Shown here piece by piece: positions 6,774 through 16,193 of a stretch of DNA of 64,000 bases (the first letter of the stretch is position 1; each line of letters begins with the position of its first letter). The DNA is from Clostridia bacterium (lineage in GTDB: Bacteria > Bacillota > Clostridia > Oscillospirales > CAG-272). The notes beneath the pieces were generated by a model. It saw only the letters and a list, made by a program, of their open reading frames with translations, was not told the DNA's origin and made no database searches. The position numbers and the translations under genes are program-made. The stretch is from positions 1 to 64,000 of the forward strand of contig JAFTNU010000045.1 in the NCBI GenBank assembly GCA_017451735.1. The letters are read 5' to 3'.

Positions 6774-9044
6774 TCAGCAAAGCACCTCAACGGTGTAGGC
6801 CTTGCCCTTTTCAAAGGGGAGTAGGTCGCCCTTGATCTCCATGCCGTCCACGGTGATCTTCATCCCGTCGGTTCCCTTTTGGCGGTAGGTGATCCTGTAG
6901 GTGGCCCCGCGGAATTCCTTGGTGATGGAGCACTCCTGCCAATCGGGGGGCAGGCAGGGCTCAAGGCGCAGTCCCTCAAGAGTCGGCACAAGACCGTAAA
7001 GATAACGTACAACAGTACGGATCAAGCAATGCGCCGTGGCAGTACGCCAGCTTTGCCCGGGGATTCCCGCGCGGTAGCCGGTCTTGTCGGTAGCATAAAA
7101 ATTGTAAAGAATATAGGGCTCCCCCTGAGTCTCGGCATAGGTATGATTCCAGGGCAGGAGCTTATAGAGCGACGCCTGCATCTGCTCGCGGCGACCGAGG
7201 ATCGCATCCGCCGTGATCTTCCAGGCCATGGGCTGGAGATAGACGCTTTCATTCAGAAGCGTGCCGGCGGGCTGGCGGGTGAAGCTGCCCACCTTGGTGT
7301 AGCGCTCGGTAAAGGCGGGGCGGTTAATGAGCGTGCCGTAGGGTGTTTCCAGGTAGTTGTCCACTGCTTCCATGACCTTCAAGAGCTTTTCCTTGGGGGC
7401 AAGCCCTGCCATGACGGCCCAGGTCTGAGGATTGATCCACATCTTTGTGGCAGGGCTATCCCAGGCGCCGATAGGCATACCGTCGTCGTTGATAGCGGCA
7501 AGATAATGATCCTTGTCAAAGCCAAATTTCTCGATACGTTTGCGCATCTCATCACCCATTTCGGTGTGCTTCTTGGCGATCCCGGTTTCCCCCAGCTGCT
7601 CTGCTAACTCAATGAACATTTTGTTGCCGCGATACCAGGCGATGGAAAGCCAGATGCTGACGCCCTTGCCCTCAAGGCCTGCCCAGTTCATGCCATCATT
7701 CCAGTCGCCGCCCCAGATCTTGATGAGACCGTGCATCCCTTGGAAATTGTAAAGATACGTGGCGGCACGGCGCAAATGCTCAAAAACAGTGGCGGTAGTA
7801 CCATCGTTGAAGGCCACCTCCTCACGGAGCAAATCAAGCTCGCCCAGTTCCATGACGATGGTATGAGCCGCCGCAAACAGCCATACGGCACAATCGGCAA
7901 AATTGTTATCCTGGATCTTGCCGTCCTTAATGGTACGGGGAGCGTAGCCGCTGGAATACTGGAATTCCAGAATGCGCTTATAGCGCTCCCAAGCGCCCTT
8001 TGGATTGAAGGTGGCAAAGCCCTCGGTATCTCCCGCCATGTCGCGGTAGCCGTTATGGCGCACACGCGCCCAAATAGAACCCATATCGGCAGAGTACTTA
8101 TAAAAGCTGTTGAACGCCTTGTTCAGCATCTCATCGGGGGTCTTGATCTCCACGCCGCGGCACTCGGCGGCGCGGGTGGCGATCACCGTCTCCAACGCGG
8201 CTTTTGCCGCACCTTTATCCAGCTTTTCGTGCATGGAGGCAACCTCGTCACGCTTGACGACATGACCGATCTGGAAGCAAACGGTCTTGCTCTCCCCTGC
8301 CCCCAGATTGCAGGCTGTCTCAAGAGCAAAGCAGAGCTTTTCCACCACGCAATCGGAATCGGTACAGCCAAGACCCGCGGTCAGCGCCTCGGGGGTCTCC
8401 TTGTTGCCGTACACGCCGATAAAGGCGTTTTTGCGGCAATCAAAGCCCGAAACGGGCGCGTCGCACATCATGTAAGGGTAGACAATGCCGTTTTTCTCGG
8501 CGATGTGACTGGAGACGCGGTGGATGATGGCATTTGCCGCCGCATCCCAGTGCCCCTCCATGCTGGTATAGCCCTGGGGCTCGTAAGCGCCGTCCACATC
8601 GGTGGAGGCCCAGGCGATCACGCCCAGGTCAGCCGCGGACACGCGGTGGTTGGTCAGCTCTACGATCCATTGCTCGCAATCCCCCTTGACGGGTACGAAA
8701 ATCGTATATTTCGCCTCGATACCACTCTTCTCTGTCACATAGGTGGTGTACCCCAGGCCGTGATGACATTCGTACCTGTCAAAGGCCGCCGACATGGGCA
8801 GACCGTTGGCAGTGTGCCAGGTCTTATTTGCCTTATCAACGATATAAACCGAGCGGTCGGTGATCAGCTTGAGGCGCTTGCCCAGACGGTTCTGAGCAAA
8901 GCCCTCACCGTACCCCACCTGAGAGGTAAAGGAATTGAAGCTGTCATTGAAAAAGTAGTTATACCAATGGCGAGGGGTCTTGCGCTCGGTGATGATATAC
9001 TCCTTGCCGTCGGCAGAATAGTGTCCGTAGGTTTTGTATTCCAT
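6774..9044 (-). CDS. GH94-type disaccharide phosphorylase
   Basis: The 756-residue protein has the GH94 layout: an N-terminal beta-sandwich (about 1-280), an (alpha/alpha)6 barrel (about 300-690) and a C-terminal jelly-roll tail. The GGDWND motif at residues 445-450 contains the general-acid aspartate of cellobiose/chitobiose phosphorylases, and GTLLNESVYLQPMAW and GIPGQSWRTATAH are further family blocks. Such enzymes split a beta-linked disaccharide with phosphate, saving ATP. The exact sugar is not decidable. There is no signal peptide, so it works in the cytoplasm. It is the last gene of the six-gene uronate/xylan operon, five bases after the GH115-like gene, with AAGGAG ahead of the ATG. 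Confidence 0.9.
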   Translation of the reverse strand: MEYKTYGHYSADGKEYIITERKTPRHWYNYFFNDSFNSFTSQVGYGEGFAQNRLGKRLKLITDRSVYIVDKANKTWHTANGLPMSAAFDRYECHHGLGYTTYVTEKSGIEAKYTIFVPVKGDCEQWIVELTNHRVSAADLGVIAWASTDVDGAYEPQGYTSMEGHWDAAANAIIHRVSSHIAEKNGIVYPYMMCDAPVSGFDCRKNAFIGVYGNKETPEALTAGLGCTDSDCVVEKLCFALETACNLGAGESKTVCFQIGHVVKRDEVASMHEKLDKGAAKAALETVIATRAAECRGVEIKTPDEMLNKAFNSFYKYSADMGSIWARVRHNGYRDMAGDTEGFATFNPKGAWERYKRILEFQYSSGYAPRTIKDGKIQDNNFADCAVWLFAAAHTIVMELGELDLLREEVAFNDGTTATVFEHLRRAATYLYNFQGMHGLIKIWGGDWNDGMNWAGLEGKGVSIWLSIAWYRGNKMFIELAEQLGETGIAKKHTEMGDEMRKRIEKFGFDKDHYLAAINDDGMPIGAWDSPATKMWINPQTWAVMAGLAPKEKLLKVMEAVDNYLETPYGTLINRPAFTERYTKVGSFTRQPAGTLLNESVYLQPMAWKITADAILGRREQMQASLYKLLPWNHTYAETQGEPYILYNFYATDKTGYRAGIPGQSWRTATAHCLIRTVVRYLYGLVPTLEGLRLEPCLPPDWQECSITKEFRGATYRITYRQKGTDGMKITVDGMEIKGDLLPFEKGKAYTVEVLC

Positions 9045-9049
9045 TTTGG

Positions 9050-11035
9050 TTACTCCTTGATTTCGTAGGATTCAAGCTCTCCGATACGCTTGGGGATATC
9101 CAAACGTCTGTCGCAATCGTACCAGCCCTGCCATTTGCCGCGGTTGAATTCCTCCCGCAGCTCCATGATCTCACGCAATGCGGCAATGCCACGCTCCTTG
9201 TTTGCTTTTGCATCCTTTCCCATTGCGATCTCGCAAGCGCAGAGCGCCCATTGGCACAGGCGGAGCATCAGCTCGATCTTGTGGCGGATGGCAAGCCGAT
9301 AATGGGCAAGGGCATTTGTGGGGATCCGCTGTTCGGTCTTTGCCACGCGGGGGAGCAGAGCGGCGAAATCTTCTGTGCACTGACGGTACACACCATAAAC
9401 AAACTTAAAGTGTTTCTCGTTTTCAACGTACACCTTCCATGTGCCGCATTCCCGTCTCCAAAAGCCGAGAATACCACAGCCCATGCGCATAATGGCACCG
9501 TCGGTCAAAGGATAATACGGGAACGGCAGATCGGGAAGGCTGTAATAGTGAAAATCGGTGAAGTCAATCATCTCTTGACCGATCTCATTCCCCGCATCAC
9601 CGATGGCATCAAAATAGCGTTTTTCCAGCTCAGCCACTTCCCTGCCCGCATCACCATATAGGGTGGGATAAACAGTCTGATAGTAAGCATCCAAATCAAA
9701 CTCAGAGGGCTTACCCGCCAGAATGGCGGCGTTCAGACGAATGGAGGAGCACATTTCTCGTACGTTAGCCACGTTGAGAATAGAAAAATCCAACGAGCAG
9801 TATTTTTCCGCATCCCGATAGCAATAGACCATCTTGCGGGGGTCGGTGCCGTCGGTGTAATGAGGACCCTCCACGAAAAAACCCGCGTGATAGTAAACAC
9901 CGTAGGAGCATCCCTCACGGCGCTGAACACGATAGAAATCCGCGCCGAAGAGCTGGGTGTCACCAATGTCACTGAACACCACGATGGTGCTCTCGGGCAT
10001 TTGCAAATACCCCTTATCATAGAGCTCTGCCCCCTCCAGCCACAGGGTAGAGGTGGAGACAAAATCGCTGTGCCCCAGCGTTTCGGCAATGATACGGTGT
10101 TGGGTTGCAATGGCACGGGAAATGATCTCGCCGCGGGCGGCACCGTCGTCGCCCACACTGCCATCGCTGTACCAGACGGCTTTATCCCCCTTGCCGCGCA
10201 GACCCAACTGCCAGATCACATTTTGACCGTATTTTGCCCATTTTTGAATGTAGGTGCGCCAGATCTCCTCCATTTCGGCAGGAGACTGGATAAAGGAGAC
10301 TGCCTTGCCGGGATGATGCGCCAGCATATAATTCTCGGCGGCAAAGTATGCCACGCCCGCAGGCTCCTGATGGTGCTGAGAGACATACAGACCGCGCGCA
10401 ACCGCCTGCTCGACGATCGCCTCCTCGGCAGGATTCAAAATATCGATAAAGGAGCAGGGGATGATGGTATTCATTCCAAGGCGCAGAGCGCTCTCGAAGA
10501 TACGATCCATCATGGAAACAGAGAGGACCTCTTTGAAGAAATCCTTATTGTAGGTAATGGCACGCTTGGCACCCGAGGGGGCAAAGCCCGAAAGAAAATC
10601 CTCATCGTTGATGAACCATCCGCGATAGCGAGTGGGGTTCTCCGCAGAGGTGATCTCCATATCAGACAGTGCCATGCACTCCCGTGTTTCGGGAAAGATA
10701 TCGGTAAACTGATAGAGCGGATCGATGCCAAGGCATTTGGTGGCAAAAGCATAAATGCCATAGACCGTGCCCAAGGCATCGGCGCCTGTGATCCTTACCC
10801 CGTTTTCTCGCACCGTTACGGCATATCCCTCGATATGAGCAGGTGCGGATGCGGGGTCGGTCACAATGGTGATGGCATCACCGACGGAGGCGGTTACAAG
10901 GTCGAAGCCCGCAGTCTTCCCCGACAAGTCAAGCAGGTTGCGGCGCAGATCCTCTGCCGCCAATCTCACGCAATCGGGGGCGTTTTGCGCAAGGCAGAGC
11001 CGTGCGGTACTCGTGCGATCAAACAGTATGTACAT
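9050..11035 (-). CDS. GH115-like alpha-glucuronidase
   Basis: The 661-residue protein resembles glycoside hydrolase family 115, which removes (4-O-methyl)glucuronic acid from xylan. Recognisable are GADALGTVYGIYAFATKCLG (about 95-114) and the strand YRGWFINDEDFL (about 145), matching the GH115 N-terminal domain and the first barrel strand. It is shorter than typical GH115 enzymes (800-1000 residues) and appears to lack the C-terminal module. No signal peptide is seen, which implies action on imported oligosaccharides. The ATG at 11035 has AAGGAG eight bases ahead and is preferred over the ORF opening at 11068. The operon setting with uxaC strongly supports glucuronic acid release. Confidence 0.75.
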   Translation of the reverse strand: MYILFDRTSTARLCLAQNAPDCVRLAAEDLRRNLLDLSGKTAGFDLVTASVGDAITIVTDPASAPAHIEGYAVTVRENGVRITGADALGTVYGIYAFATKCLGIDPLYQFTDIFPETRECMALSDMEITSAENPTRYRGWFINDEDFLSGFAPSGAKRAITYNKDFFKEVLSVSMMDRIFESALRLGMNTIIPCSFIDILNPAEEAIVEQAVARGLYVSQHHQEPAGVAYFAAENYMLAHHPGKAVSFIQSPAEMEEIWRTYIQKWAKYGQNVIWQLGLRGKGDKAVWYSDGSVGDDGAARGEIISRAIATQHRIIAETLGHSDFVSTSTLWLEGAELYDKGYLQMPESTIVVFSDIGDTQLFGADFYRVQRREGCSYGVYYHAGFFVEGPHYTDGTDPRKMVYCYRDAEKYCSLDFSILNVANVREMCSSIRLNAAILAGKPSEFDLDAYYQTVYPTLYGDAGREVAELEKRYFDAIGDAGNEIGQEMIDFTDFHYYSLPDLPFPYYPLTDGAIMRMGCGILGFWRRECGTWKVYVENEKHFKFVYGVYRQCTEDFAALLPRVAKTEQRIPTNALAHYRLAIRHKIELMLRLCQWALCACEIAMGKDAKANKERGIAALREIMELREEFNRGKWQGWYDCDRRLDIPKRIGELESYEIKE

Positions 11036-11054
11036 AAATTCTCCTTGATGTCTC

Positions 11055-12536
11055 TTATTCGTGGGCAAGAATCAGATAGGTGGCGTTGGCACTCAACTCC
11101 AGAGTCAGCTTTTCACTGCCCTTCTGTACCCAAACGGGCTTTAATTTGCCTTCCTCACGGAGCTGCTTCAGCAGCTCCTCGGTCATCTCGGGACTGCCTG
11201 CCCGCTGCCACATACGGTAGGGGTTGGTGTGAGTCTTGTCGATGCAGTAGACGGTGACGGTCTTGTCCGAAATATCCTCGGCAAAGGTCAGCTCCTCGGT
11301 GATGGCAGGCAGATCCTCCTCAAAATGCTTGGAGCAGTAGGTCAAAAGGGTGGAGTAGTTCCCCTTTTCATCCTTGGTAGAAACGGCAAACACATTCTCG
11401 TTGTCCGCCTTACTCTCCACCAACAGGTCTCCCATTTTAGAGGTCATGAGGTGGGCGTTATAAATAGGCTTAGCGATGAAATTGAGAGTAAAGAAATTGC
11501 GGAAGCCCGAGAAGTCGGTGACCATCTCGTGCTGACCCGACAGGCAGATCATCATTTTGGAGATGTTATAGCCGGATTCGATCAGCTGATAGATCAGCTT
11601 GGCGAAATAAGCCGAATAAATCTCATTCTCGCGGAAGATCAGAACGGGACATTCCTCGATATTGTAAAAGCCTTGCGCAGAGGCTCCCCACTCGTCAATG
11701 ATCATTTCCACATCCTGGAAGCCGTATTTGCGCAGGATCTCCATATAAGGATTGATCCTGTAGACCAAATGGTTCTCGGTCGCCAAGGGCTTTGAGCCGT
11801 CGTTTAAGGTGCGCACACCGGTGCCATAGGTGTGCAGAGCCACATAGTTCAGCTCCACGCCCGTCTCCTTCACGTGAGCAAGAAACATATCCAAAAATTC
11901 CGTAACGTGCGCAAGAGCGGGACCGCCTACGCGGATGCCCTTGGAGGCACGGCGCACGCCCCGCACAAAGGCGTCGTACAGCTTGCAGTACTCGGTGCAT
12001 TTGGGAACATAATCATCCCAGCCATGCTCTGCCATCCAGAACACACCGTCGGGCTCGTTGTGACAGTGGCAATGCCACTTTGCCACGGTCTCCTCGCCGT
12101 AGCGCTCTACCAGATGCTTGGTGTATTCATAGCAGACCTCCTCCCACACCGCATAATCCTTGGGAGGGGAGGTGTTCCACATCTTACCCTTATATCTGGT
12201 CTTGTTTTTGGAAACGCTTGCCTGATTGTCGGTGGATGCCGCAATGCAATCGGGCATACCGCCATAAGCAAGAAGAATATCATAATTCTTCTCCAGCAAG
12301 TAGTCCAGGCGCAGGTCGCTCACGCGGAAGTCGTAGCAAAGCTTTCCGTCCTCGTCGGTATAAACGATATCCTCAAACATGGAATAGATGCGGATGGTCT
12401 TGATGGCACCGTCCGCCGACATACGGTCCAGAATCCGCTTGCCCCAGGGATCCTCGATGGCATCGGTAGGATGAAACAGGGCGTGGTTCCAGAATTTGGG
12501 CTGTTTTTTGATAATTTTGCTATCTACGGTAATCAT
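11055..12536 (-). CDS. GH39 family beta-xylosidase-like hydrolase
   Basis: The 493-residue clan-A TIM-barrel enzyme has the two catalytic glutamates in the expected places: acid/base E161 in HNEPDG and nucleophile E282 in IDEWG. The length and the GGPALAHVTEFL and ALHTYGTG strands fit GH39 beta-xylosidases. A C-terminal beta domain follows from about 370. There is no secretion signal. It sits between the M55 peptidase and the GH115-like gene with 15- and 19-base gaps, so it would trim xylo-oligosaccharides after or before glucuronic acid removal. The substrate assignment rests on family and context. Confidence 0.85.
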   Translation of the reverse strand: MITVDSKIIKKQPKFWNHALFHPTDAIEDPWGKRILDRMSADGAIKTIRIYSMFEDIVYTDEDGKLCYDFRVSDLRLDYLLEKNYDILLAYGGMPDCIAASTDNQASVSKNKTRYKGKMWNTSPPKDYAVWEEVCYEYTKHLVERYGEETVAKWHCHCHNEPDGVFWMAEHGWDDYVPKCTEYCKLYDAFVRGVRRASKGIRVGGPALAHVTEFLDMFLAHVKETGVELNYVALHTYGTGVRTLNDGSKPLATENHLVYRINPYMEILRKYGFQDVEMIIDEWGASAQGFYNIEECPVLIFRENEIYSAYFAKLIYQLIESGYNISKMMICLSGQHEMVTDFSGFRNFFTLNFIAKPIYNAHLMTSKMGDLLVESKADNENVFAVSTKDEKGNYSTLLTYCSKHFEEDLPAITEELTFAEDISDKTVTVYCIDKTHTNPYRMWQRAGSPEMTEELLKQLREEGKLKPVWVQKGSEKLTLELSANATYLILAHE

Positions 12537-12551
12537 ATAAAAGCTCCTTCA

Positions 12552-13334
12552 TCAGAATTTCAAATCATAATAGTCGTTGATCTTTTCAACTGTCTTGCGC
12601 AGGGTTCGGGCATCCACACGGGTCACATTCTCGCCGCAATGAGCATAAGTGTGCTCGCACATATCGGTGCGGTAATAGGTCAACTCCACAACAGCGGGCT
12701 CCGCTGTGCGGTACAGAGAAATCTGATCCCGGTTGGCAAGCGCTTTTTTCACCGCACCCACCAGAATCTCGTCAGCGTTCTCATAATCCTGCGCCAGGTT
12801 GCGGCAATCGGCGTGCTTGACGGCACCCGTCACGATCTCGGGAATATACTCCTTTGCCTGTCGGCACGCCGCTTCGTCACCGATACAGGCAATGATCGGA
12901 ACGCCATGAGCGGTGGCTACCAATGCATGCATAGAAAGCTCGCTCATCTCCACATCATTGATCTTATAGGCGAAAAAGAGCTTGGAGGACAGGGTGTGAT
13001 CCAAGAATCCGCCGACAGTTCCCGCGCGTGCATGGGAGCCCAGCTCGATCTGACAATCCACCTTGCCCGTGCGGAGCAGCTCCTGCCACGTAGGAATGTC
13101 ACATTTCACCGCCCGCGCGTCGATCAGTTCCTCCAGCACGTTACCACCACCGCCGTGACCGTCCAGATAATACACCGTCTTTGCACCTGCGTCAAAGCAA
13201 GTCTTGACCGCAAGATCGATGCTATGGGAAAGTAATTTCCGCCCAAGGGCATACTTCTCTCCCGTTCTGTCCATGAATTCGATATCGGTCACACCCGCTA
13301 TTCCTTCAAGATCAGTCAAAATAAAAACATTCAC
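12552..13334 (-). CDS. M55 family D-aminopeptidase (DppA-like)
   Basis: The 260-residue protein has the DppA metal-site pattern FILTDLEGIAGVTD (Asp-x-Glu) at the N-terminus, DGHGGGGN near residue 60 and IELGSHARAGT near 105. The family forms decameric zinc peptidases that act on D-amino-acid-containing dipeptides. Two GTG starts are possible. The one at 13334 follows a GGAGGAAGG ribosome site and is chosen; the GTG at 13364 has none. A peptidase inside a uronate/xylan operon is odd, and the family may include members with other amide or ester substrates. Function in this pathway is unknown. Confidence 0.85.
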   Translation of the reverse strand: MNVFILTDLEGIAGVTDIEFMDRTGEKYALGRKLLSHSIDLAVKTCFDAGAKTVYYLDGHGGGGNVLEELIDARAVKCDIPTWQELLRTGKVDCQIELGSHARAGTVGGFLDHTLSSKLFFAYKINDVEMSELSMHALVATAHGVPIIACIGDEAACRQAKEYIPEIVTGAVKHADCRNLAQDYENADEILVGAVKKALANRDQISLYRTAEPAVVELTYYRTDMCEHTYAHCGENVTRVDARTLRKTVEKINDYYDLKF

Positions 13335-13378
13335 GATGGTTTCCTTCCTCCGAAAATCGATCACGATAGGATTGATTC

Positions 13379-14227
13379 TTACACACCGCCCAAGGTCAGG
13401 AAGCCGCCGTCCACGGGCACGGTAATGCCCGTCACAAAGCCTGCGGCATCGTTATTGAGCAGCCATTTGACACAGCCGATCAGATCGCTTGCCTCACCGA
13501 AGCGCCCCATGGGGGTGTGTCCGATCACCTGCTCACCTCGCTTGGTCAGCCCTTCCTCAACGGTACCGAGGTAATTCTTACTGCGTTCATTAACCATAAA
13601 GCCGGGCGCAATGGCATTGATGCGGATCTTGGCAGGCGCAAAGTAAGCGGCAAAGGACTGGGTCAGGTTGGAGACCGCCGCCTTACTCATGGCGTAGGCA
13701 AAGCAACGGGTCAGGGGACAATAGGTGTTCATGGAGGCAAAGTTGATCACGTTGCCACCACCGTTCTTCGCCATCTGCCGGGCAAAGGCCAAGGTGGGCA
13801 GAACAGTGCCCATGGTGTTGAGGTCCAGCACGCCGTGAAAGGCGTCCAGGTCGATATTGTAAAGCCCGCGCTCGCCCTCGGGGAGCTCGCCGGTTAACTC
13901 ACGCTCGTCAAACTTGGTGATGGTGGGCATGGCCTTGATGTTGTTTCCCCCCGCACCGTTGATCAGGAAATCACAAGGGCCAAAGGTCTCCTCGACCTTG
14001 GCGGCAAGAGCGTCCACGGCCTCCTTGTCGGTCACATCGCAGGGATACACCAGACAGGTATCTCCGTTTGCCACGATCTTATCGGCAACCTTCTGCAATT
14101 TTTCCGCAGTCCGACCGACAAGAACTACCTTTGCGCCCTCCTCGGCAAGACGAACAGCAATCTCGGAGCAGAGCGTTCCGCCTGCACCCGTCACCACAGC
14201 AACCTTGTTTTCAAACAGCTTTTTCAT
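13379..14227 (-). CDS. SDR family D-mannonate oxidoreductase (fructuronate reductase)
   Basis: The 282-residue short-chain dehydrogenase has cofactor loop TGAGGTLCSEIA (residues 14-25), NGAGG, the active-site Ser...YxxxK as FASMNTYCPLTR and YAMSKAA, and a long insertion near 105-130 (FDERELTGELPEGERGLYN) typical of the SDR-type mannonate oxidoreductases found beside uxaC in Bacillota. It would convert D-fructuronate to D-mannonate with NAD(P)H. Its ATG overlaps the uxaC stop by four bases, showing translational coupling. The next enzyme, mannonate dehydratase, is not in this window. Confidence 0.82.
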   Translation of the reverse strand: MKKLFENKVAVVTGAGGTLCSEIAVRLAEEGAKVVLVGRTAEKLQKVADKIVANGDTCLVYPCDVTDKEAVDALAAKVEETFGPCDFLINGAGGNNIKAMPTITKFDERELTGELPEGERGLYNIDLDAFHGVLDLNTMGTVLPTLAFARQMAKNGGGNVINFASMNTYCPLTRCFAYAMSKAAVSNLTQSFAAYFAPAKIRINAIAPGFMVNERSKNYLGTVEEGLTKRGEQVIGHTPMGRFGEASDLIGCVKWLLNNDAAGFVTGITVPVDGGFLTLGGV

Positions 14228-15573
14228 TTCTCGTTTCTCCTTATCTTATCTATAGCATTCTGATAACAAATTTTACGGACCAGCTCTCCCTGCACCGCAG
14301 GCGTCATCTCCCACTCGGCCTGCTCGTTCTGCTCGTCAATAAAGGAGCACAGCAGCCGACGGAAGTAGTCGTGGCGCACAAAGGAAAGAATACTGCGGGA
14401 ATCGGTGGTCATGCCGATAAACCCGGACAGCACCCCGAAGGATGCAATGCAGGAAAGGGTGTTACGGATGCCCAGAGCATGATCACACCACCACCAGGCG
14501 GGGCCCAATTGTACTTTCGAGGCGATACCGTCCTGCGAGAAGGAGCCCTGCATCACCGCGAGGGGCGCCTGATCCTGCAGATTCAGCGGGAACAGCACCG
14601 TATCGGGCAGTCCCCCGCCCGCCTCCATGGCCCCCAGAAGATCACAGACCGCGGCACTGTCAAAGCTGCCTCCCACGGCGGCATAGCCCCCTGCGGGACC
14701 TGCCAGCTCCAAAAGACGCGGGCTGGTCTTGCGCTTGGCATCCAGATGGAGCAACAGAGCCCAGCCCCGCTTGGCATATTCTCCGCCAAGGCGCTTCAGG
14801 ATCTCGGTGGACAGACGCATGCTGTCGGTGGAAGAAAGCGTCTCGCCCTTGAGCAATTGCACAAAACGGGCGTCGTTTTGTCCGTCATCGGCAAGACAGC
14901 GGAACCCCGCATCCAGGGCATGGTCGGCAAAGCGACAGCCTGCACGGTGAAAGGCATCCAGGCGGGGAGTAAGGGCGGTGATGTAGTCCTCCAAGTCGCT
15001 CATGTCACGCCCCAGCCCGGCAAGGAACGAGGGGGTGGGCAGCAGCAGGTTATCCCCACGCAAGGAGGGAGCGACGCGTTTGCCGTCAAAAAAAGACAGA
15101 TCGTCAGTGATCGAAGCCACAGGCGACTGGTATTCCACACGGAAGCGGGCAAGAATGGCGTTGTTGGAGAATTCTGCCGACTGCAGCATCTCTCCCGCTT
15201 TATCATAAATGCGGCGGGCGGTCTCGCGGCTTGGCGCTTCCTCAATGCCGAACACCCGAAAAAGCTCCATCCGCGACCAATCGTAGACGGGATTGCCCGC
15301 CAGGTGCGGGAAGATCTCGCAATATTTCTCGAATTTTTCAAAGGGAGCGGCATCTCCCGTAATGTAATGCTCCGCCACGCCGCAGATACGCATCAGCCGA
15401 TGCTTATAGGGATCGGGCGAAAGCCAGAGCTCGGTCAGATTTTCAAAACGGCGATCCTTGGCAATGTCCGCCACCGAAATGTGATTATGGAAATCGATGA
15501 TGGGCAAATTTCTTGCATGATCCTCATACAACCGTCTTGCGTTTTCGGTTTTTAATAAATATGTGTTCTTCAT
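14224..15573 (-). CDS. uxaC: Glucuronate isomerase
   Basis: The 449-residue protein is a normal-length UxaC of the amidohydrolase-related TIM-barrel superfamily. The N-terminal PIIDFHNHISVADIA carries the metal-binding histidines. Further blocks are ELWLSPDPYKHRLMR, GPAWWWCDH and GFIGMTTDSRSILSFVRHDYFRR, all typical of the family. It converts D-glucuronate to D-fructuronate (or galacturonate to tagaturonate) in the cytoplasm. It is the first gene of the six-gene operon ending at 6774, with AAAGGA ahead of the ATG. Together with the GH115-like enzyme it defines the locus as uronate-xylan utilisation. Confidence 0.95.
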   Translation of the reverse strand: MKNTYLLKTENARRLYEDHARNLPIIDFHNHISVADIAKDRRFENLTELWLSPDPYKHRLMRICGVAEHYITGDAAPFEKFEKYCEIFPHLAGNPVYDWSRMELFRVFGIEEAPSRETARRIYDKAGEMLQSAEFSNNAILARFRVEYQSPVASITDDLSFFDGKRVAPSLRGDNLLLPTPSFLAGLGRDMSDLEDYITALTPRLDAFHRAGCRFADHALDAGFRCLADDGQNDARFVQLLKGETLSSTDSMRLSTEILKRLGGEYAKRGWALLLHLDAKRKTSPRLLELAGPAGGYAAVGGSFDSAAVCDLLGAMEAGGGLPDTVLFPLNLQDQAPLAVMQGSFSQDGIASKVQLGPAWWWCDHALGIRNTLSCIASFGVLSGFIGMTTDSRSILSFVRHDYFRRLLCSFIDEQNEQAEWEMTPAVQGELVRKICYQNAIDKIRRNEK

Positions 15574-15604
15574 AATATCCTTTCCACGGCCTTGATCCTT
15601 GTTT

Positions 15605-15632
15605 ATTGTAGCATATCACAGCCGTAAAGTAA
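15605..15632 (-). promoter_or_regulatory. Possible promoter of the uxaC operon
   Basis: On the minus strand TTACTT (15627-15632) and TACAAT (15605-15610) are 16 bp apart, about 30 bases ahead of the uxaC start. The -35 box is weak, as expected for a regulated operon. No clear operator palindrome is visible in the 319-base intergenic region. Confidence 0.4.
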
Positions 15633-15825
15633 TAGCACAATTTTGACTTTTAGGACAACGGGCTTGACTTCTTACCTTTATATTTTAGCAGGGCAACGCT
15701 TTTGATACAATCACAGATACGATATTTTATAACACAATTCGATCAGCTGCAATGCCGTAGCTCCCCCAAACGGGCGGCAAGCACCGCCCTCTATCCCACG
15801 CAAATGTTTTTTCTTTTCATCATGC

Positions 15826-15854
15826 TTGTATTTTCAACGCATGTGTGCTATAAT
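15826..15854 (+). promoter_or_regulatory. Sigma-A promoter of the DUF2007-thiI operon
   Basis: TTGTAT (15826-15831), 17 bp, TATAAT (15849-15854), about 40 bases ahead of the ATG at 15893, which has a GGGAGGGAG ribosome site. Confidence 0.65.
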
Positions 15855-15892
15855 AACAAGATGTAGAAGTTTATAACGGGAGGGAGAAAAAC

Positions 15893-16192
15893 ATGGATCG
15901 CTTTTTCGGATTGGATCATCCCGCAAACGAGCCGACTCTCACACATCTGTGCACCCTTCACGACCCCGTGACACTGGCCATCGCCGAGGAGATATTAACC
16001 GAGGCCGGGCTCCCTTATCTGAAAAAGGAGCGGGGTAGCGGCGGCGTGGTGCGGATCATGACCGGCTTTCAATCCTTCGGCACCGATCTTTTTGTGCGTC
16101 CCGAGGACAAGGAGCGTGCAGACGAGCTGCTGGTGCCTTTGTTCACCCGGGCAGAGGACACCGAGCAAACCACAAAGCAAGAGGACAACTGA
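15893..16192 (+). CDS. DUF2007 family small protein
   Basis: The 99-residue acidic protein contains the DUF2007 (putative signal-transducing, ferredoxin-like) core: a start strand LTHLCTLHDPVTLAIAEEIL, the turn EAGLPYLKKER and the C-terminal strand DLFVRPEDKERADELL. Such small domains are suspected ligand or protein binding modules; no function is established. Its stop is directly followed by the thiI ATG at 16194, so the two are coupled. The N-terminal 15 residues and the acidic C-terminal tail look disordered. Confidence 0.75.
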   Translation: MDRFFGLDHPANEPTLTHLCTLHDPVTLAIAEEILTEAGLPYLKKERGSGGVVRIMTGFQSFGTDLFVRPEDKERADELLVPLFTRAEDTEQTTKQEDN

Positions 16193-16193
16193 C

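Noticed and set aside
7731..9068. A 445-codon plus-strand frame
   Set aside because: Shadow of the GH94 gene. The GH94 motifs and ribosome site are on the minus strand.
9860..11257. A 465-codon plus-strand frame
   Set aside because: It crosses two minus-strand genes (GH115-like and GH39) and has no recognisable domains.
14068..15555. A 495-codon plus-strand frame
   Set aside because: Antisense to uxaC, whose family blocks are unmistakable.
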